From the NCBI RefSeq assembly GCF_024339125.1, contig NZ_CP101417.1:2987001-3051000 (forward strand): a DNA stretch of 64,000 nt. The letters run 5' to 3'. Below the pieces are notes generated by a model. The model was not told where the DNA came from. It did no database searches and saw only the letters and a program-made list of their open reading frames with translations. This DNA comes from Xanthomonas hortorum. Its GTDB lineage: Bacteria; Pseudomonadota; Gammaproteobacteria; Xanthomonadales; Xanthomonadaceae. This document shows positions 45,148-53,904 of the stretch, piece by piece (position 1 is the first letter of the stretch; every line of letters starts with the position of its first letter). Both the position numbers and the translations under genes were made by a program.

Positions 45148-45441
45148 ATGGATAACCGCAATCAGGAATGGATGCAGGCCGTCACCGACGCACTCAGCGA
45201 TCTGCTCGCCGCGCGCGTGGCGCAGGCCACGCTACTGGAAGCCATGCTGGTCTCGCATCCAGATCCGGTCGCCCTGAGAAAAGCATGGGACGAACTGTCG
45301 TCTCAGCGCATCGCAGTCGTTGCACAGAACAAGGCAGTCGCCTCTGTGGAACGGCCAATGGATGAATACACGCTGGAACAATTCCAGGCCTGGGAAGAAA
45401 AATTTCGCCGCTACTTTCCGCGTGATGTGGATCTGCGATAG
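45148..45441 (+). CDS. Small protein of unknown function
   Basis: The 97-residue product begins MDNRNQEWMQAVTDALSDLLAARVAQ and ends RRYFPRDVDLR. It is hydrophilic and predicted mostly helical, with no membrane segment or known motif that I can identify. Codon use looks normal for the genome. It starts about 90 bp after the inferred edge of the chemoreceptor fragment, in the opposite orientation, within a decayed region. Confidence 0.55.
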   Translation: MDNRNQEWMQAVTDALSDLLAARVAQATLLEAMLVSHPDPVALRKAWDELSSQRIAVVAQNKAVASVERPMDEYTLEQFQAWEEKFRRYFPRDVDLR

Positions 45442-45589
45442 GTGCACGATCTAGCGTTTTCGCTGTCGTCAAAAATGAAGGCGAAAGACGGCGCGCTGTG
45501 CATTTCCTTGACGCCTGCTTGCTTGCGCCGATGGTGGAAGCTCTGCACAACCCGCCAAGATCGTTGAGGTTCAAATGGAACCGCCGAGT

Positions 45590-45830
45590 TGAAGCGTGTC
45601 GTCGGCTTGAGCTTGGTGAAACCACGCAAGATGGGGATCTCGTGCCGCGCTTTGTCCATTGCTGGATCGCTCAACGCATACCGCCGCGATGGCAGATGCA
45701 TCCGCAACATCGCCGCTAGTGCGTACGGCTGCCTGCCTGGGCGTTCTGATACCTGGGGGGTGGGGCTCGGGCAGCTCGATCACTTGCAGCTACGCCACGA
45801 TCTATGGACTCCCGGCAAGTCAGTGCCAGC
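45590..45830 (-). pseudogene. Decayed IS5-family transposase relic
   Basis: On the minus strand VSERPGRQPYALAAMLRMHL and YALSDPAMDKARHEIPILRG closely follow the N-terminal part of the intact transposase (GRPGRQPYALATMLRIHLLQ; YALSDPAMEEALHEIPTLRR). At least one frameshift (near 45750) and loss of the catalytic part make it a relic. It is more diverged than copies A-C, so it is older. Confidence 0.75.
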
Positions 45831-46179
45831 CAAAATGAGAAGTCTACGGTCAATGTTGATGACAAAACTTGACAGGTGTTAGCCCGCTCAAGCTGTCGTG
45901 CGGTCTTTGTTGGTTGTCGTTGGCCGGACATTGTTTGTCTTGTTCGCGGAGCTCGCGTCGCGTGCGGAAAATGCATTGATATGCGAGCACCAACACGGCA
46001 GCGTGGGCCGGGGCACGGCCGTCAAGCCACGAACGCTCGCGGCTTGCTTCGCATGCGCTTCAACGCCGGCCGTGCTGGGGGCATCCCGTGTGCGTGCACA
46101 GCCGTCTATTGCTTCGGAATGACGACTCTTCGCTGTTGGAAAAGCTAAGATCGAAGCTTGTGCAAAGTCGGAGGCGCTA
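45831..46179. other. Spacer upstream of the GH29 gene
   Basis: No gene recognised. The ribosome site CGGAGG lies 6 bp before the fucosidase ATG. I cannot point to clear promoter hexamers. Confidence 0.4.
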
Positions 46180-48108
46180 ATGATCGATCGTCGTACGTTT
46201 CTTGCCACGGGTGTGGTGGCCGCTAGCGCCAGCTTCAGTGCATCGGCAGCGCGCATCGCGCAAGCGCCGCGCGCCAACGGGCCGGCACCGTGGGGTGCGC
46301 TGCCCAGCAAGCGACAGCTGCGCTGGCATCGGTGGGAGCAATACGCCTTCGTGCATTTTGCGATGAATACCTTCACCGACAAGGAATGGGGCTACGGCGA
46401 CGAGGATCCGCGCAAATTCGATCCCAGCGATTTTTCACCCGATCAAATCGTTGCTGCTGCCAAAGCCGGCAATCTGAAAGGGCTTATTTTCACGGCCAAG
46501 CACCACGACGGGTTCTGTCTTTGGCCGACGCGCTTGACCGAGCATTGCATTCGCAACTCGCCCTACAAGAACGGCAAGGGTGACATCGTCGGGGAGATGG
46601 CAGCGGCGTGTCGACGCGCCGGCCTGGCGTTCGGCATCTACCTCTCGCCCTGGGATCGCAACCATGCCGAGTACGGCCGCCCCGGCTATCTCGACTATTT
46701 CCGCAAGCAGATCGTCGAGCTCTGCACCGGCTACGGCGACCTGTTCGAGTTCTGGTTCGACGGCGCCAATGGCGGCGACGGCTACTACGGCGGAGCGCGC
46801 GAATCGCGCAAGATCGATGCGCCCGCGTACTACAACTGGCCACGGATGATCGAGCTGGTGCATCAGCATCAGCCGATGGCCTGTACCTTCGACCCGCTCG
46901 GCGCGGATATCCGCTGGGGCGGCAACGAGGACGGTATCGCCGGCGATCCATCCTGGCCGACCATGCCCAATGCCCCGTATACCCAGGAAAACGGCAATTC
47001 CGGCGTGCGCGGCGGGGCGCTATGGTGGCCGGCCGAAACCAACACGTCGATCCGCCCGGGCTGGTTCTACCACGCCGATGAAGACGGCAAGGTGCGTAGC
47101 CCGGAGAATCTGGTGCGCTATTTCGACACCTCCGTCGCGCGTGGCACCAACATGAACCTCAATCTGCCGCCCGACCGACGCGGCCGCATCGCCGACCACG
47201 ATGTGGCGGTGCTGCAGAGTTTCGGCGACGCGATCCGCGCCAGCTTCGCCATCGATCTGGCCAAGGGTGCCAAGGCCAGCGCCAGCGCATCGCGCGGCCC
47301 TGGGTTCGAGCCGGCCCGCGTGCTCGACCGCCAGCCGGACAGCTACTGGTCTACGCCGGACGATGCCACCACGCCGACGCTGACGCTGGAGCTGTCGGCG
47401 GTGCACAGCTTCGACCTGATCCGGCTGCGCGAATACCTGCCGCTGGGCGTGCGCGTCACCCGCTTCGCGGTCGAAGCCGAGGTCGATGGGCAATGGCGGC
47501 GGCTGGCCGAAGCGCAATGCATCGGTGCACAGCGCATCGTGCGGCTGGATCGCCCGGTCGCCGCGCGCCGGGTGCGCCTGGTGGTGCTCGAGGCGCCGGT
47601 GTGCCCGGCGATCAGCGAATTCGCGCTGTTCCGTGCCGTTGCGCCAGTGCCGGTCGCGCGGCCGACGGCAAACGCGCCGGATGTGTTGTCCTCCGCTGGC
47701 TGGCGCATCGTCGAGGCCAGCGCGCCAGGGGCGGAAAAATTACTCGACGACGATGCCAGCACGATCTGGATCACGCCCGCGCCCACGCCCGGCCATCCCG
47801 CGCAGGCGACCATCGACCTCGGCGCGCTGCGTCAGGTTGCCGGTTTCAGCCTGACGCCCTCGCGCACGGTGATGAACGGTGCGGCGCCACCGAAGGGTTA
47901 TCGCGCCGAGACCAGCGAAGATGGCAAGCGCTGGCAGCCGGCTGGCGCCGGCGAGTTGTCCAATATCGCCTATGCGCTCTCGACCCAGCGCCTGAATTTC
48001 CCCGAGGTCCGCCAGATCCGCTACCTGCGGCTGTCGTTCGCGGAAACGGCGGTACCCGCCGAGCGGCTGGCGATCGCGGGTATCGGTGCGTTCTCGCGCT
48101 TGCGATGA
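46180..48108 (+). CDS. GH29 alpha-L-fucosidase with C-terminal discoidin-type domains
   Basis: The 642-residue enzyme carries a Tat-like leader (MIDRRTFLATGVVAASASF), so it is exported folded. The GH29 barrel shows YAFVHFAMNTFTDKEWG, GLIFTAKHHDGFCLWPT and the nucleophile Asp in FEFWFDGANGG. After about residue 350 come two F5/8 type C-like modules likely to bind sugars. It releases alpha-fucose from glycans such as xyloglucan side chains or plant N-glycans. It is not in an operon; a decayed IS lies upstream. Confidence 0.92.
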   Translation: MIDRRTFLATGVVAASASFSASAARIAQAPRANGPAPWGALPSKRQLRWHRWEQYAFVHFAMNTFTDKEWGYGDEDPRKFDPSDFSPDQIVAAAKAGNLKGLIFTAKHHDGFCLWPTRLTEHCIRNSPYKNGKGDIVGEMAAACRRAGLAFGIYLSPWDRNHAEYGRPGYLDYFRKQIVELCTGYGDLFEFWFDGANGGDGYYGGARESRKIDAPAYYNWPRMIELVHQHQPMACTFDPLGADIRWGGNEDGIAGDPSWPTMPNAPYTQENGNSGVRGGALWWPAETNTSIRPGWFYHADEDGKVRSPENLVRYFDTSVARGTNMNLNLPPDRRGRIADHDVAVLQSFGDAIRASFAIDLAKGAKASASASRGPGFEPARVLDRQPDSYWSTPDDATTPTLTLELSAVHSFDLIRLREYLPLGVRVTRFAVEAEVDGQWRRLAEAQCIGAQRIVRLDRPVAARRVRLVVLEAPVCPAISEFALFRAVAPVPVARPTANAPDVLSSAGWRIVEASAPGAEKLLDDDASTIWITPAPTPGHPAQATIDLGALRQVAGFSLTPSRTVMNGAAPPKGYRAETSEDGKRWQPAGAGELSNIAYALSTQRLNFPEVRQIRYLRLSFAETAVPAERLAIAGIGAFSRLR

Positions 48109-48335
48109 GGGCTTGCATTCCCTCGCGGCCAGACGCCGCGAGGGGAAGCATCCGGGGTGACGGAGTTTGGCGGGATTGAGACGCGTCAAGCGACGCAATG
48201 GAGATAGACATCGCCGCATTCAGACCACGTGGCGAACCTGCGTCGTGAACCGCCTTGTCCAGAGCTTCCCAGGCGTGTCCAAATTACTCGGTTTGCGGGA
48301 TTGCGGATCGCTTGCATGATGACGCGCAACCGTGA
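48109..48335. other. Spacer between convergent GH29 and tetR genes
   Basis: No gene seen. It includes GCCTCGCGGCCAGACGCCGCGAGG-like complementary stretches (CCTCGCGGC/GCCGCGAGG, about 48120-48142), a possible terminator hairpin for the fucosidase gene. Confidence 0.45.
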
Positions 48336-48355
48336 AGTCGCTTTTGTTGGCCGCT
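48336..48355. repeat. Solo end of the MITE-like element next to tetR stop
   Basis: CTTTTGTTGGCCGCTCTAAG matches the right terminus of the element at 963-1104. The TAG stop of the TetR gene (48356-48358) is formed at its edge, so insertion or decay here may have defined the regulator's C-terminus. Confidence 0.55.
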
Positions 48356-48940
48356 CTAAGTCGGAAGCGCCCACCCTGAGCGCAAGACCTCCAGCAGCAC
48401 TGGCCGGGCGTCGCTGTCCGCGCCGCCGCTTGCAGCTCCTGCCCATGCAATCGCAAGCGCGGCAAGAAAGATGTCGCGGCCGCTCAACGCTGCCCGCGCC
48501 TGACCAGAGCGCTGTGCAGCCTCGAGGAAAACGCTTGAGGCCTCGACCATGGAGGTGCATGTCGGCATCAACACCGAACTGGGTTGGGACCATGCGGCAC
48601 GGAGCGGTTCCGGGAGGCCTTCGTAGGCGTTCATCCAGGTTCCCAGCGCTTCAATCCATCGCTGCAGCGCACGCTCCGGGTCGCGCTCTTCGGCGGTAAT
48701 GGCGGTACGCACTTGCTCAAGGTTGGCGTAATGCGTTTCGAGTAGCGCTGCCAGCAGGGCGTCGCGGGTAGGGAAGTGGCGATACAACGTGCCCGGGCCA
48801 ACGCCTGCTCGCTTGGCAATGCTGTCCATCGATACGTCGATGCCTTCCTCGGCAAAGGCTTCGCCGGCCACCTCAAGGATGTGGGTCTTGTTGCGTTGGG
48901 CATCGGCTCGGGGGGGGCGTGGCTGAACGTCGGGAGGCAT
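48356..48940 (-). CDS. TetR/AcrR family regulator
   Basis: I choose the Met at 48940 (MPPDVQPRPPRADAQRNKTHIL), which puts the helix-turn-helix at the usual distance; earlier Mets add up to 46 residues. The DNA-binding domain is clear: AGEAFAEEGIDVSMDSIAKRAGVGPGTLYRHFPTRDALL. The C-terminal ligand domain resembles the SACE_7040-like group. It is divergent from the flavin monooxygenase gene (188 bp), which it probably represses. Its last codons abut a mobile-element end. Confidence 0.88.
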   Translation of the reverse strand: MPPDVQPRPPRADAQRNKTHILEVAGEAFAEEGIDVSMDSIAKRAGVGPGTLYRHFPTRDALLAALLETHYANLEQVRTAITAEERDPERALQRWIEALGTWMNAYEGLPEPLRAAWSQPSSVLMPTCTSMVEASSVFLEAAQRSGQARAALSGRDIFLAALAIAWAGAASGGADSDARPVLLEVLRSGWALPT

Positions 48941-49128
48941 GGTCGGCAGGTCTGGCGCTTGATATCCGGAGTGTATCTCCATATAGTTCTTCGCAACAAA
49001 CGGAGGGCCTCTCCTTTTCCTGAGCGCCATGCAACACAAGACGTTGCAAACGGAAGATGGCCACGTTCGTCGACTCACTGGCTAGTCGCCGGCCGACTCA
49101 CGAACCACAGCCACAGGGTGAGAAACGC

Positions 49129-50457
49129 ATGCGTACGTCCAAGACGATGATCATTGGCCTGCATCTGGGCAATGGGTACGGGTCCCAACCAGGGGCCTGG
49201 CGCATGCCGTGGATCGACCCGACCAACTACACCAGCTTCGATGCCCGCGTGCGCCAGGCGCAAGCCGCCGAGCGCGGGAAATTCCAGTTCATTTTCCTGC
49301 CGGATGGCCCGAGCGCCGTTGCCGATATCGACAACGAAGCGCCGCACTTCAATCTGGACGTGATGATGACCCTGGCTGCGGTGGCGCGCGGCACCGAGCG
49401 TATCGGTCTGGTGGCCACCGGCTCCACGACGTTCAACGAACCGTTCAACCTTGCACGGCAATTCAAGGCGCTGGACATCATGAGTCACGGGCGTGCCGGC
49501 TGGAACGCGGTGACCTCCAGTGGCGAGGATGTCGCTGCGAACTACGGGCGAACACTTCCATCCAGCGCTGATCGCTACGCACGCGCGCACGAGGTCGTGC
49601 AACTGGTGCAGGCCTTGTGGGGCAGCTGGGGAAAGGACGCCTGGCTGCACGACCAGGCCGCTGGGCGGTTTGCAGACGGCGCGCAAATTGCACCGATCAA
49701 CCTGCAGGGCAAGTTCGTCGGTTCCCGTGGGCCGTTGTATATCCCACCCTCGGAGCAGGGACAGCCGGTGATCTTCCACGCGGGCGGCGGCCCGAACGCG
49801 CTGAAGCTGGCCGGACGCTATGCCAGTGCCGTGATCGGTGCCAGTTTCAGTATCGAAGACGCTCGGGCGCAACGTGCGGCGTTCCGTCATGCCGCCGAGC
49901 AGGCCGGCCGCGATCCGGACGAGATCAAGTTCATTCCGGGGTTGATGACGACAATTGCGCAGGACCGCCGCGCGGCATTGGATCGCCGGATCGCACTGAC
50001 CGCGCACACGTTTCCTCAGCGGCTGGGTTACCTGCAACAGATGCTCGGGGTGCGTCTGGATCCCACTGCGCTCGACCGGCCGCTGTCGCCGGCGCAACTG
50101 GCTGCGGCACGCCCGTCATCGCAGGATCCTCGCTCGCCAAAGGCGTTGCAGATCGCGCGTGAGGGTTGGAGCCTGCGCGACATTCTGGCGCATGGCGTCA
50201 TCGATTATCACCCGGTGATTGTCGGCCCGGCGGTCGAGGCGGCCGATCACATGCAGGCCTGGTTCGAGGCAGATGCGGCCGATGGCTTCTGGATTTCGCC
50301 GGATATCAACGACGACGGCATCGATGCCTTTGTCGATGGCGTCGTCCCGATCCTGCAAGCGCGCGGTCTGTTTCATCGCGATTACCGGGGCAGCACGCTT
50401 CGCGACCATCTGGGCGCATCTGCCCAATACGGCCGCGATCCACGCATCACTGCTTGA
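49129..50457 (+). CDS. FMN-dependent monooxygenase (NtaA/SnaA/DszA family)
   Basis: The start at 49129 (MRTSKTMIIGLHLGNG) follows AGGGTGAG; 442 residues. The luciferase-like barrel shows FQFIFLPDG, the flavin region LVATGSTTFNEPFNLARQFKALDIMSHGRAGWNAVTSS and PPSEQGQPVIFHAGGG. Members oxidise chelators, sulfonates or thioethers with reduced FMN from a partner reductase. The following gene, 36 bp on, is a Rossmann protein of the F420-reductase type and could be such a partner. It is probably controlled by the divergent TetR. Confidence 0.92.
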   Translation: MRTSKTMIIGLHLGNGYGSQPGAWRMPWIDPTNYTSFDARVRQAQAAERGKFQFIFLPDGPSAVADIDNEAPHFNLDVMMTLAAVARGTERIGLVATGSTTFNEPFNLARQFKALDIMSHGRAGWNAVTSSGEDVAANYGRTLPSSADRYARAHEVVQLVQALWGSWGKDAWLHDQAAGRFADGAQIAPINLQGKFVGSRGPLYIPPSEQGQPVIFHAGGGPNALKLAGRYASAVIGASFSIEDARAQRAAFRHAAEQAGRDPDEIKFIPGLMTTIAQDRRAALDRRIALTAHTFPQRLGYLQQMLGVRLDPTALDRPLSPAQLAAARPSSQDPRSPKALQIAREGWSLRDILAHGVIDYHPVIVGPAVEAADHMQAWFEADAADGFWISPDINDDGIDAFVDGVVPILQARGLFHRDYRGSTLRDHLGASAQYGRDPRITA

Positions 50458-50493
50458 GCAACAAAACCCCACCTATTTTTGAATGGAGCGAAC

Positions 50494-51234
50494 ATGAAAA
50501 TCGGCATCATTGGCGCAGGCAACATCGGTGGCACGTTGGCGCGCAAATTCGTAGCGGCAGGGCACATCGTCAAACTGGCTGCATCCAAAGGCCCCGACAG
50601 CATTCGCGAATTGGCCGAAAAGATCGGCGCCGAGCCTGTCACCGCTGCAGCGGCGGTCGAGGACGTGGAGGTGATCGTGTTGTCGATCCCGTTTGCCAAG
50701 ATTCCCGAGGTTGCCGGCCTGTTCTCCACCGTGCCTGCGGAGGTGGTGGTGATCGATACGTCGAACTACTACCCGCAGCTGGGCACCCGGATCCCGGAAG
50801 TCGAGGACGGCAAGCTGGAAAGCGTCTGGTCGAGCGAGCAAGTCGGCCGGCCCATCATCAAGGCATTCAATGCCGTGCTCGCCAAGACGCTGGCCGAGCG
50901 CGGCAAGCCTGCAGGCACGGAAAACCGGATTGCCATCCCGGTGGCGGGCGACAGTCTGGCCGGCAAGGCGATCGCGCAGCAACTGCTGGACGATGCCGGG
51001 TTCGACTCGGTCGATGCGGGGAATCTTGCAGATTCTTGGCGGCTGCAGCCAGGCACTCCTGCGTATTGCACCGAGCTTTCGGTTGCCGCATTGGCGTCAG
51101 CGCTCAAGGCTGCAGTAAAGGACGATGCACCGCGTCATCGCGACGCCTTGATGGCGGAGTTCTTCGGCGGCGACGCACCGCCAAGTCATGAGACGATCGT
51201 TGCGCGCAATCGCGCGGTGAGTGCGGCGCGCTGA
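50494..51234 (+). CDS. NADP-binding F420-dependent oxidoreductase-like protein
   Basis: The start at 50494 (MKIGIIGAGNIGGTLARKF) has TGGAGCG upstream; 246 residues. The N-terminal Rossmann motif GAGNIGG and the internal FAKIPEVAGL and IIKAFNAVLAKTL segments match the NADP oxidoreductase, coenzyme F420-dependent family. Xanthomonads are not known to make F420, so NADPH with another acceptor is more likely. It is in operon with the flavin monooxygenase. Confidence 0.88.
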   Translation: MKIGIIGAGNIGGTLARKFVAAGHIVKLAASKGPDSIRELAEKIGAEPVTAAAAVEDVEVIVLSIPFAKIPEVAGLFSTVPAEVVVIDTSNYYPQLGTRIPEVEDGKLESVWSSEQVGRPIIKAFNAVLAKTLAERGKPAGTENRIAIPVAGDSLAGKAIAQQLLDDAGFDSVDAGNLADSWRLQPGTPAYCTELSVAALASALKAAVKDDAPRHRDALMAEFFGGDAPPSHETIVARNRAVSAAR

Positions 51235-51348
51235 TCTCCGATGCGCACAAGCGGTATCTGCGTCCCAGCCTCGCGTTAGAGTTGATGAGCCACTGTCCTC
51301 AGCACAGCGGGAGCGCGGTGCTGACGACTCGACTGTTCTGCCACAGTC

Positions 51349-52098
51349 TTAAAACGTGACCGCAGAAAGCATTCCCAGCATCTCGTCGTAGCTGCCGTTG
51401 GCGGCAGCATCGCGAAGGAATTTGGCACGTTCCACGACGATTTCCTTCGGTGTGGGTTCTGCATGCAAAAGCGCCAGTGCTTCGTCGAGGAATTCGTCCA
51501 GGGGCATGGCGTGCTCGTCGTTGCCTTGGCCATACAACTTGGTGCGAACGCCCGGCGGTACCAGCTCGATGACTTGCACGTTGCTGTCGGCCAGTTGCAC
51601 ACGCAAGCCTTCGGTGAAGGAGTGCACGGCGGCCTTGCTGGCGCTGTAGCTCATCGCGGCCGGGAACGGCACAAAGCCCAATGCGGAACTGACGTTGATG
51701 ATGACGCTGTCGGTATTGGCGGCAAGTTGCGGCAGGAATGCATAGGTCATCCGGATGGTGCCGAGCAGGTTGATGGCGATCGCCTCTTCGGCTGCCTTCA
51801 AGGACTCTGGCTTGAAGACGTTCTCGCTCGGCATGATGCCGGCATTGTTGATCACGACATTCAAGCCGGGATAGCGCTCGGCCGCCACGCGGCTGGCCTG
51901 CACCACAGAGTCGGCGTCTGCGACATCGATTTCGATCGCATCAAGGCCCGGATGCTCGGCGGTGATCTGATCCAGCAGCGGCTTCTTTCGTCCGGAAACG
52001 ATGACCCTGTTTCCAGCCTGCTGGAGCCGGAGTGCTAGCCCAAGTCCGATGCCGGAGGTCGAGCCGGTGATGAGGATGGTATTGCCGCTGTTCTTCAC
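51349..52098 (-). CDS. Short-chain dehydrogenase (DltE-like)
   Basis: GTG at 52098 is preceded by CAGGAGAC at ideal spacing and gives VKNSGNTILITGSTSGIGLGLAL, 249 residues; the longer frame runs through the regulator gene on the other strand. The classical SDR motifs are present: TGSTSGIG, NNAG (VINNAGIMPSEN), and the YSASK catalytic pair. The family resembles COG3967 DltE oxidoreductases. It is divergent from a TetR gene, and a palindromic operator lies between. Confidence 0.92.
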   Translation of the reverse strand: MKNSGNTILITGSTSGIGLGLALRLQQAGNRVIVSGRKKPLLDQITAEHPGLDAIEIDVADADSVVQASRVAAERYPGLNVVINNAGIMPSENVFKPESLKAAEEAIAINLLGTIRMTYAFLPQLAANTDSVIINVSSALGFVPFPAAMSYSASKAAVHSFTEGLRVQLADSNVQVIELVPPGVRTKLYGQGNDEHAMPLDEFLDEALALLHAEPTPKEIVVERAKFLRDAAANGSYDEMLGMLSAVTF

Positions 52099-52135
52099 GG
52101 ATGTCTCCTGATTGCAGAAAGGGGTAAAATCAAAA

Positions 52136-52179
52136 CGGACAGTCATCCGCTTCCCAAAACATTGGCGGACAATTGTCCG
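52136..52179. promoter_or_regulatory. Paired palindromic operator between SDR and tetR
   Basis: CGGACAATTGTCCG at 52166-52179 is a perfect 14-bp palindrome. A diverged copy CGGACAGTCATCCG lies at 52136-52149, 30 bp upstream, about three helical turns. The arrangement between a TetR gene and its divergent neighbour is what a self-regulating repressor needs. Binding itself is inferred. Confidence 0.7.
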
Positions 52180-52210
52180 TTTGTCAACGAGTTCATTAAA
52201 GGGTTGGGGT

Positions 52211-52789
52211 GTGGAGAAGCCAAAGCGATCTGATGCAGTGCAGAACCGGGAGCGCCTTCTGTCCGTCGCGCTTGCGGAATTGGTGCGCTCGGCCGATGTT
52301 CCACTGAGCGCAATTGCCAAGAAGGCGGGTGTCGGGCAGGGGACTTTCTACCGGCACTTCCCGACCCGGGAGGCCTTGGTGATCGAGGTCTATCGCCACG
52401 AAATGCTGCAGGTCACCGGTTTAGCCGAGCAGCTGCTGAAGACGCTCCCGCCGGAGCAAGCACTCCGCGAATGGATGAACCGCCTGGCCGAATACGCCAT
52501 CACCAAGGCGGGTCTGGCGGATGCACTGCGGACAGTCGCCAACGCGAAAGAATGCGCGGGCAATGCAGGCTATGCGCCCGTGATCGCTGCCGCGCAACTG
52601 CTGCTCGATGCCAACGAGAAGGCCGGAACAATCCGTCCGGGGATCACCACAGACAAGTTTTTCCTGGCCATTGCGGGTATCTGGCAGATAGACGCCACCG
52701 AGAACTGGCAGCCCCGCCTGACCTGGCTGATGGAGACGGTCATGGAAGGGTTGTGCGCGGGAGCGCCGGGCCGCCCCGCAAGCGGATAA
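52211..52789 (+). CDS. TetR/AcrR family regulator of the divergent SDR
   Basis: The GTG at 52211 with AAAGGG upstream gives VEKPKRSDAVQNRERLLSVALAELV, 192 residues; the open frame extends 33 codons further, through the operator, and is unlikely to be translated. The helix-turn-helix is VPLSAIAKKAGVGQGTFYRHFPTREALV. The C-terminal domain has IWQIDATENWQPRL, typical of the SbtR-like group. It is likely to bind the CGGACAATTGTCCG operator. Confidence 0.9.
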   Translation: MEKPKRSDAVQNRERLLSVALAELVRSADVPLSAIAKKAGVGQGTFYRHFPTREALVIEVYRHEMLQVTGLAEQLLKTLPPEQALREWMNRLAEYAITKAGLADALRTVANAKECAGNAGYAPVIAAAQLLLDANEKAGTIRPGITTDKFFLAIAGIWQIDATENWQPRLTWLMETVMEGLCAGAPGRPASG

Positions 52790-52832
52790 CGGCGTTAGGC
52801 TTGCAGCCTGGAAGCGTGCAGCGCCACGTGTG

Positions 52833-53750
52833 TTAATGCTCCAACTTGCCCTGCTTGAGCTTTTCCCACATGTCTTCGGCTTGCTGGGACAAGCTGCCGA
52901 TGTGCCGTATCAGACAGATCTCCATGCTGATATCCCACTGCGTGTGTCCGGGCGCTGCATGGACGAGCCGCCCTTTGGCGACGTCCTCTTCCACCAGCGT
53001 GCGCGGCAGCCAGGCCACCCCGCCACCGGAGCGGCACATGGCCAGCAAGGTCGCGGCAAGATCGGAGGTGAGTGCAGGGGTCAGGCGCGCTTCCACGTCC
53101 TTGAACGCCGGATGCCCGGCGATGATGCGGCCCAGCCCGGAATCTGCGCTGTAAGACAGCAAGGGCATTGCATCGGTGGAAGCGAGCGACCAGCGCGGGC
53201 TGCCTTCGCCATTTTCCTTCGGTGCACTGAAGGGCTGCAGCACATCGCTGCCCACCGCAACTCGCTCGAAGTGTTCGGGATCCAGCCCAAGCGGCATGCG
53301 CGGATGATGGTGGCACAGCAGGAATTGTGCTGCCCCTTGCAGCATCAGTTTTTCGCACGCCCTGAGCGTGTCGGAGACCAGCTGAAATGCGCCGATGCCG
53401 GTATTTGATTCGATGCGTCTTACGAAGGCCGGAAAGAAGGTGAAGGAGAGAACATGTGTGGCAAGGAATGCCAACGCAGGCCGTTGTTGTCCGGCCACCT
53501 CAAGCGCTTCTTGCCGCGCGGCGTAAATCGCCGCGGCCAATCCGGATGCTTTGCGAACGAAGGCTTCTCCAGCCGGCGTCATCAGCACCTCTTTGCGCGA
53601 ACGCGTAAACAGCGGCGTGCCCAACCATTCTTCGAGGGCATGAATGCGCCGACTGAAGGCCGGCTGGGTGACGAAGCGACGCTGTGCCGCGCGCGAAAAA
53701 TTGAGGGTGTCAGCCAACGCCAGGCAGTCTTCGAGCCATGTCAGTTCCAT
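52833..53750 (-). CDS. LysR-family regulator, probable activator of the tartrate genes
   Basis: The 305-residue protein has the LysR helix-turn-helix (FSRAAQRRFVTQPAFSRRIHALEEWLGTPLF) and an effector domain. It is transcribed divergently from the dctA-type and tartrate dehydratase genes, with 154 bp between, the classic arrangement for a LysR activator of an adjacent catabolic operon. A T-N11-A motif (TGCATCAAGCGCA, 53762-53774) lies just upstream of its start. Tartrate as inducer is inference from context. Confidence 0.9.
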   Translation of the reverse strand: MELTWLEDCLALADTLNFSRAAQRRFVTQPAFSRRIHALEEWLGTPLFTRSRKEVLMTPAGEAFVRKASGLAAAIYAARQEALEVAGQQRPALAFLATHVLSFTFFPAFVRRIESNTGIGAFQLVSDTLRACEKLMLQGAAQFLLCHHHPRMPLGLDPEHFERVAVGSDVLQPFSAPKENGEGSPRWSLASTDAMPLLSYSADSGLGRIIAGHPAFKDVEARLTPALTSDLAATLLAMCRSGGGVAWLPRTLVEEDVAKGRLVHAAPGHTQWDISMEICLIRHIGSLSQQAEDMWEKLKQGKLEH

Positions 53751-53904
53751 GATGCCGATTGTGCATCAAGCGCATAAAAAAGGCATTGGCAGCGCTTGGG
53801 GAGTGCCCCTTACGCTCTGACTCGAGCTTGCAACGCCTCGACACGCAGGTCGTCCAGCAAGCGGCAATTCCGGTGAATTCGCATGTCGACGGGAGCGGGC
53901 GATC

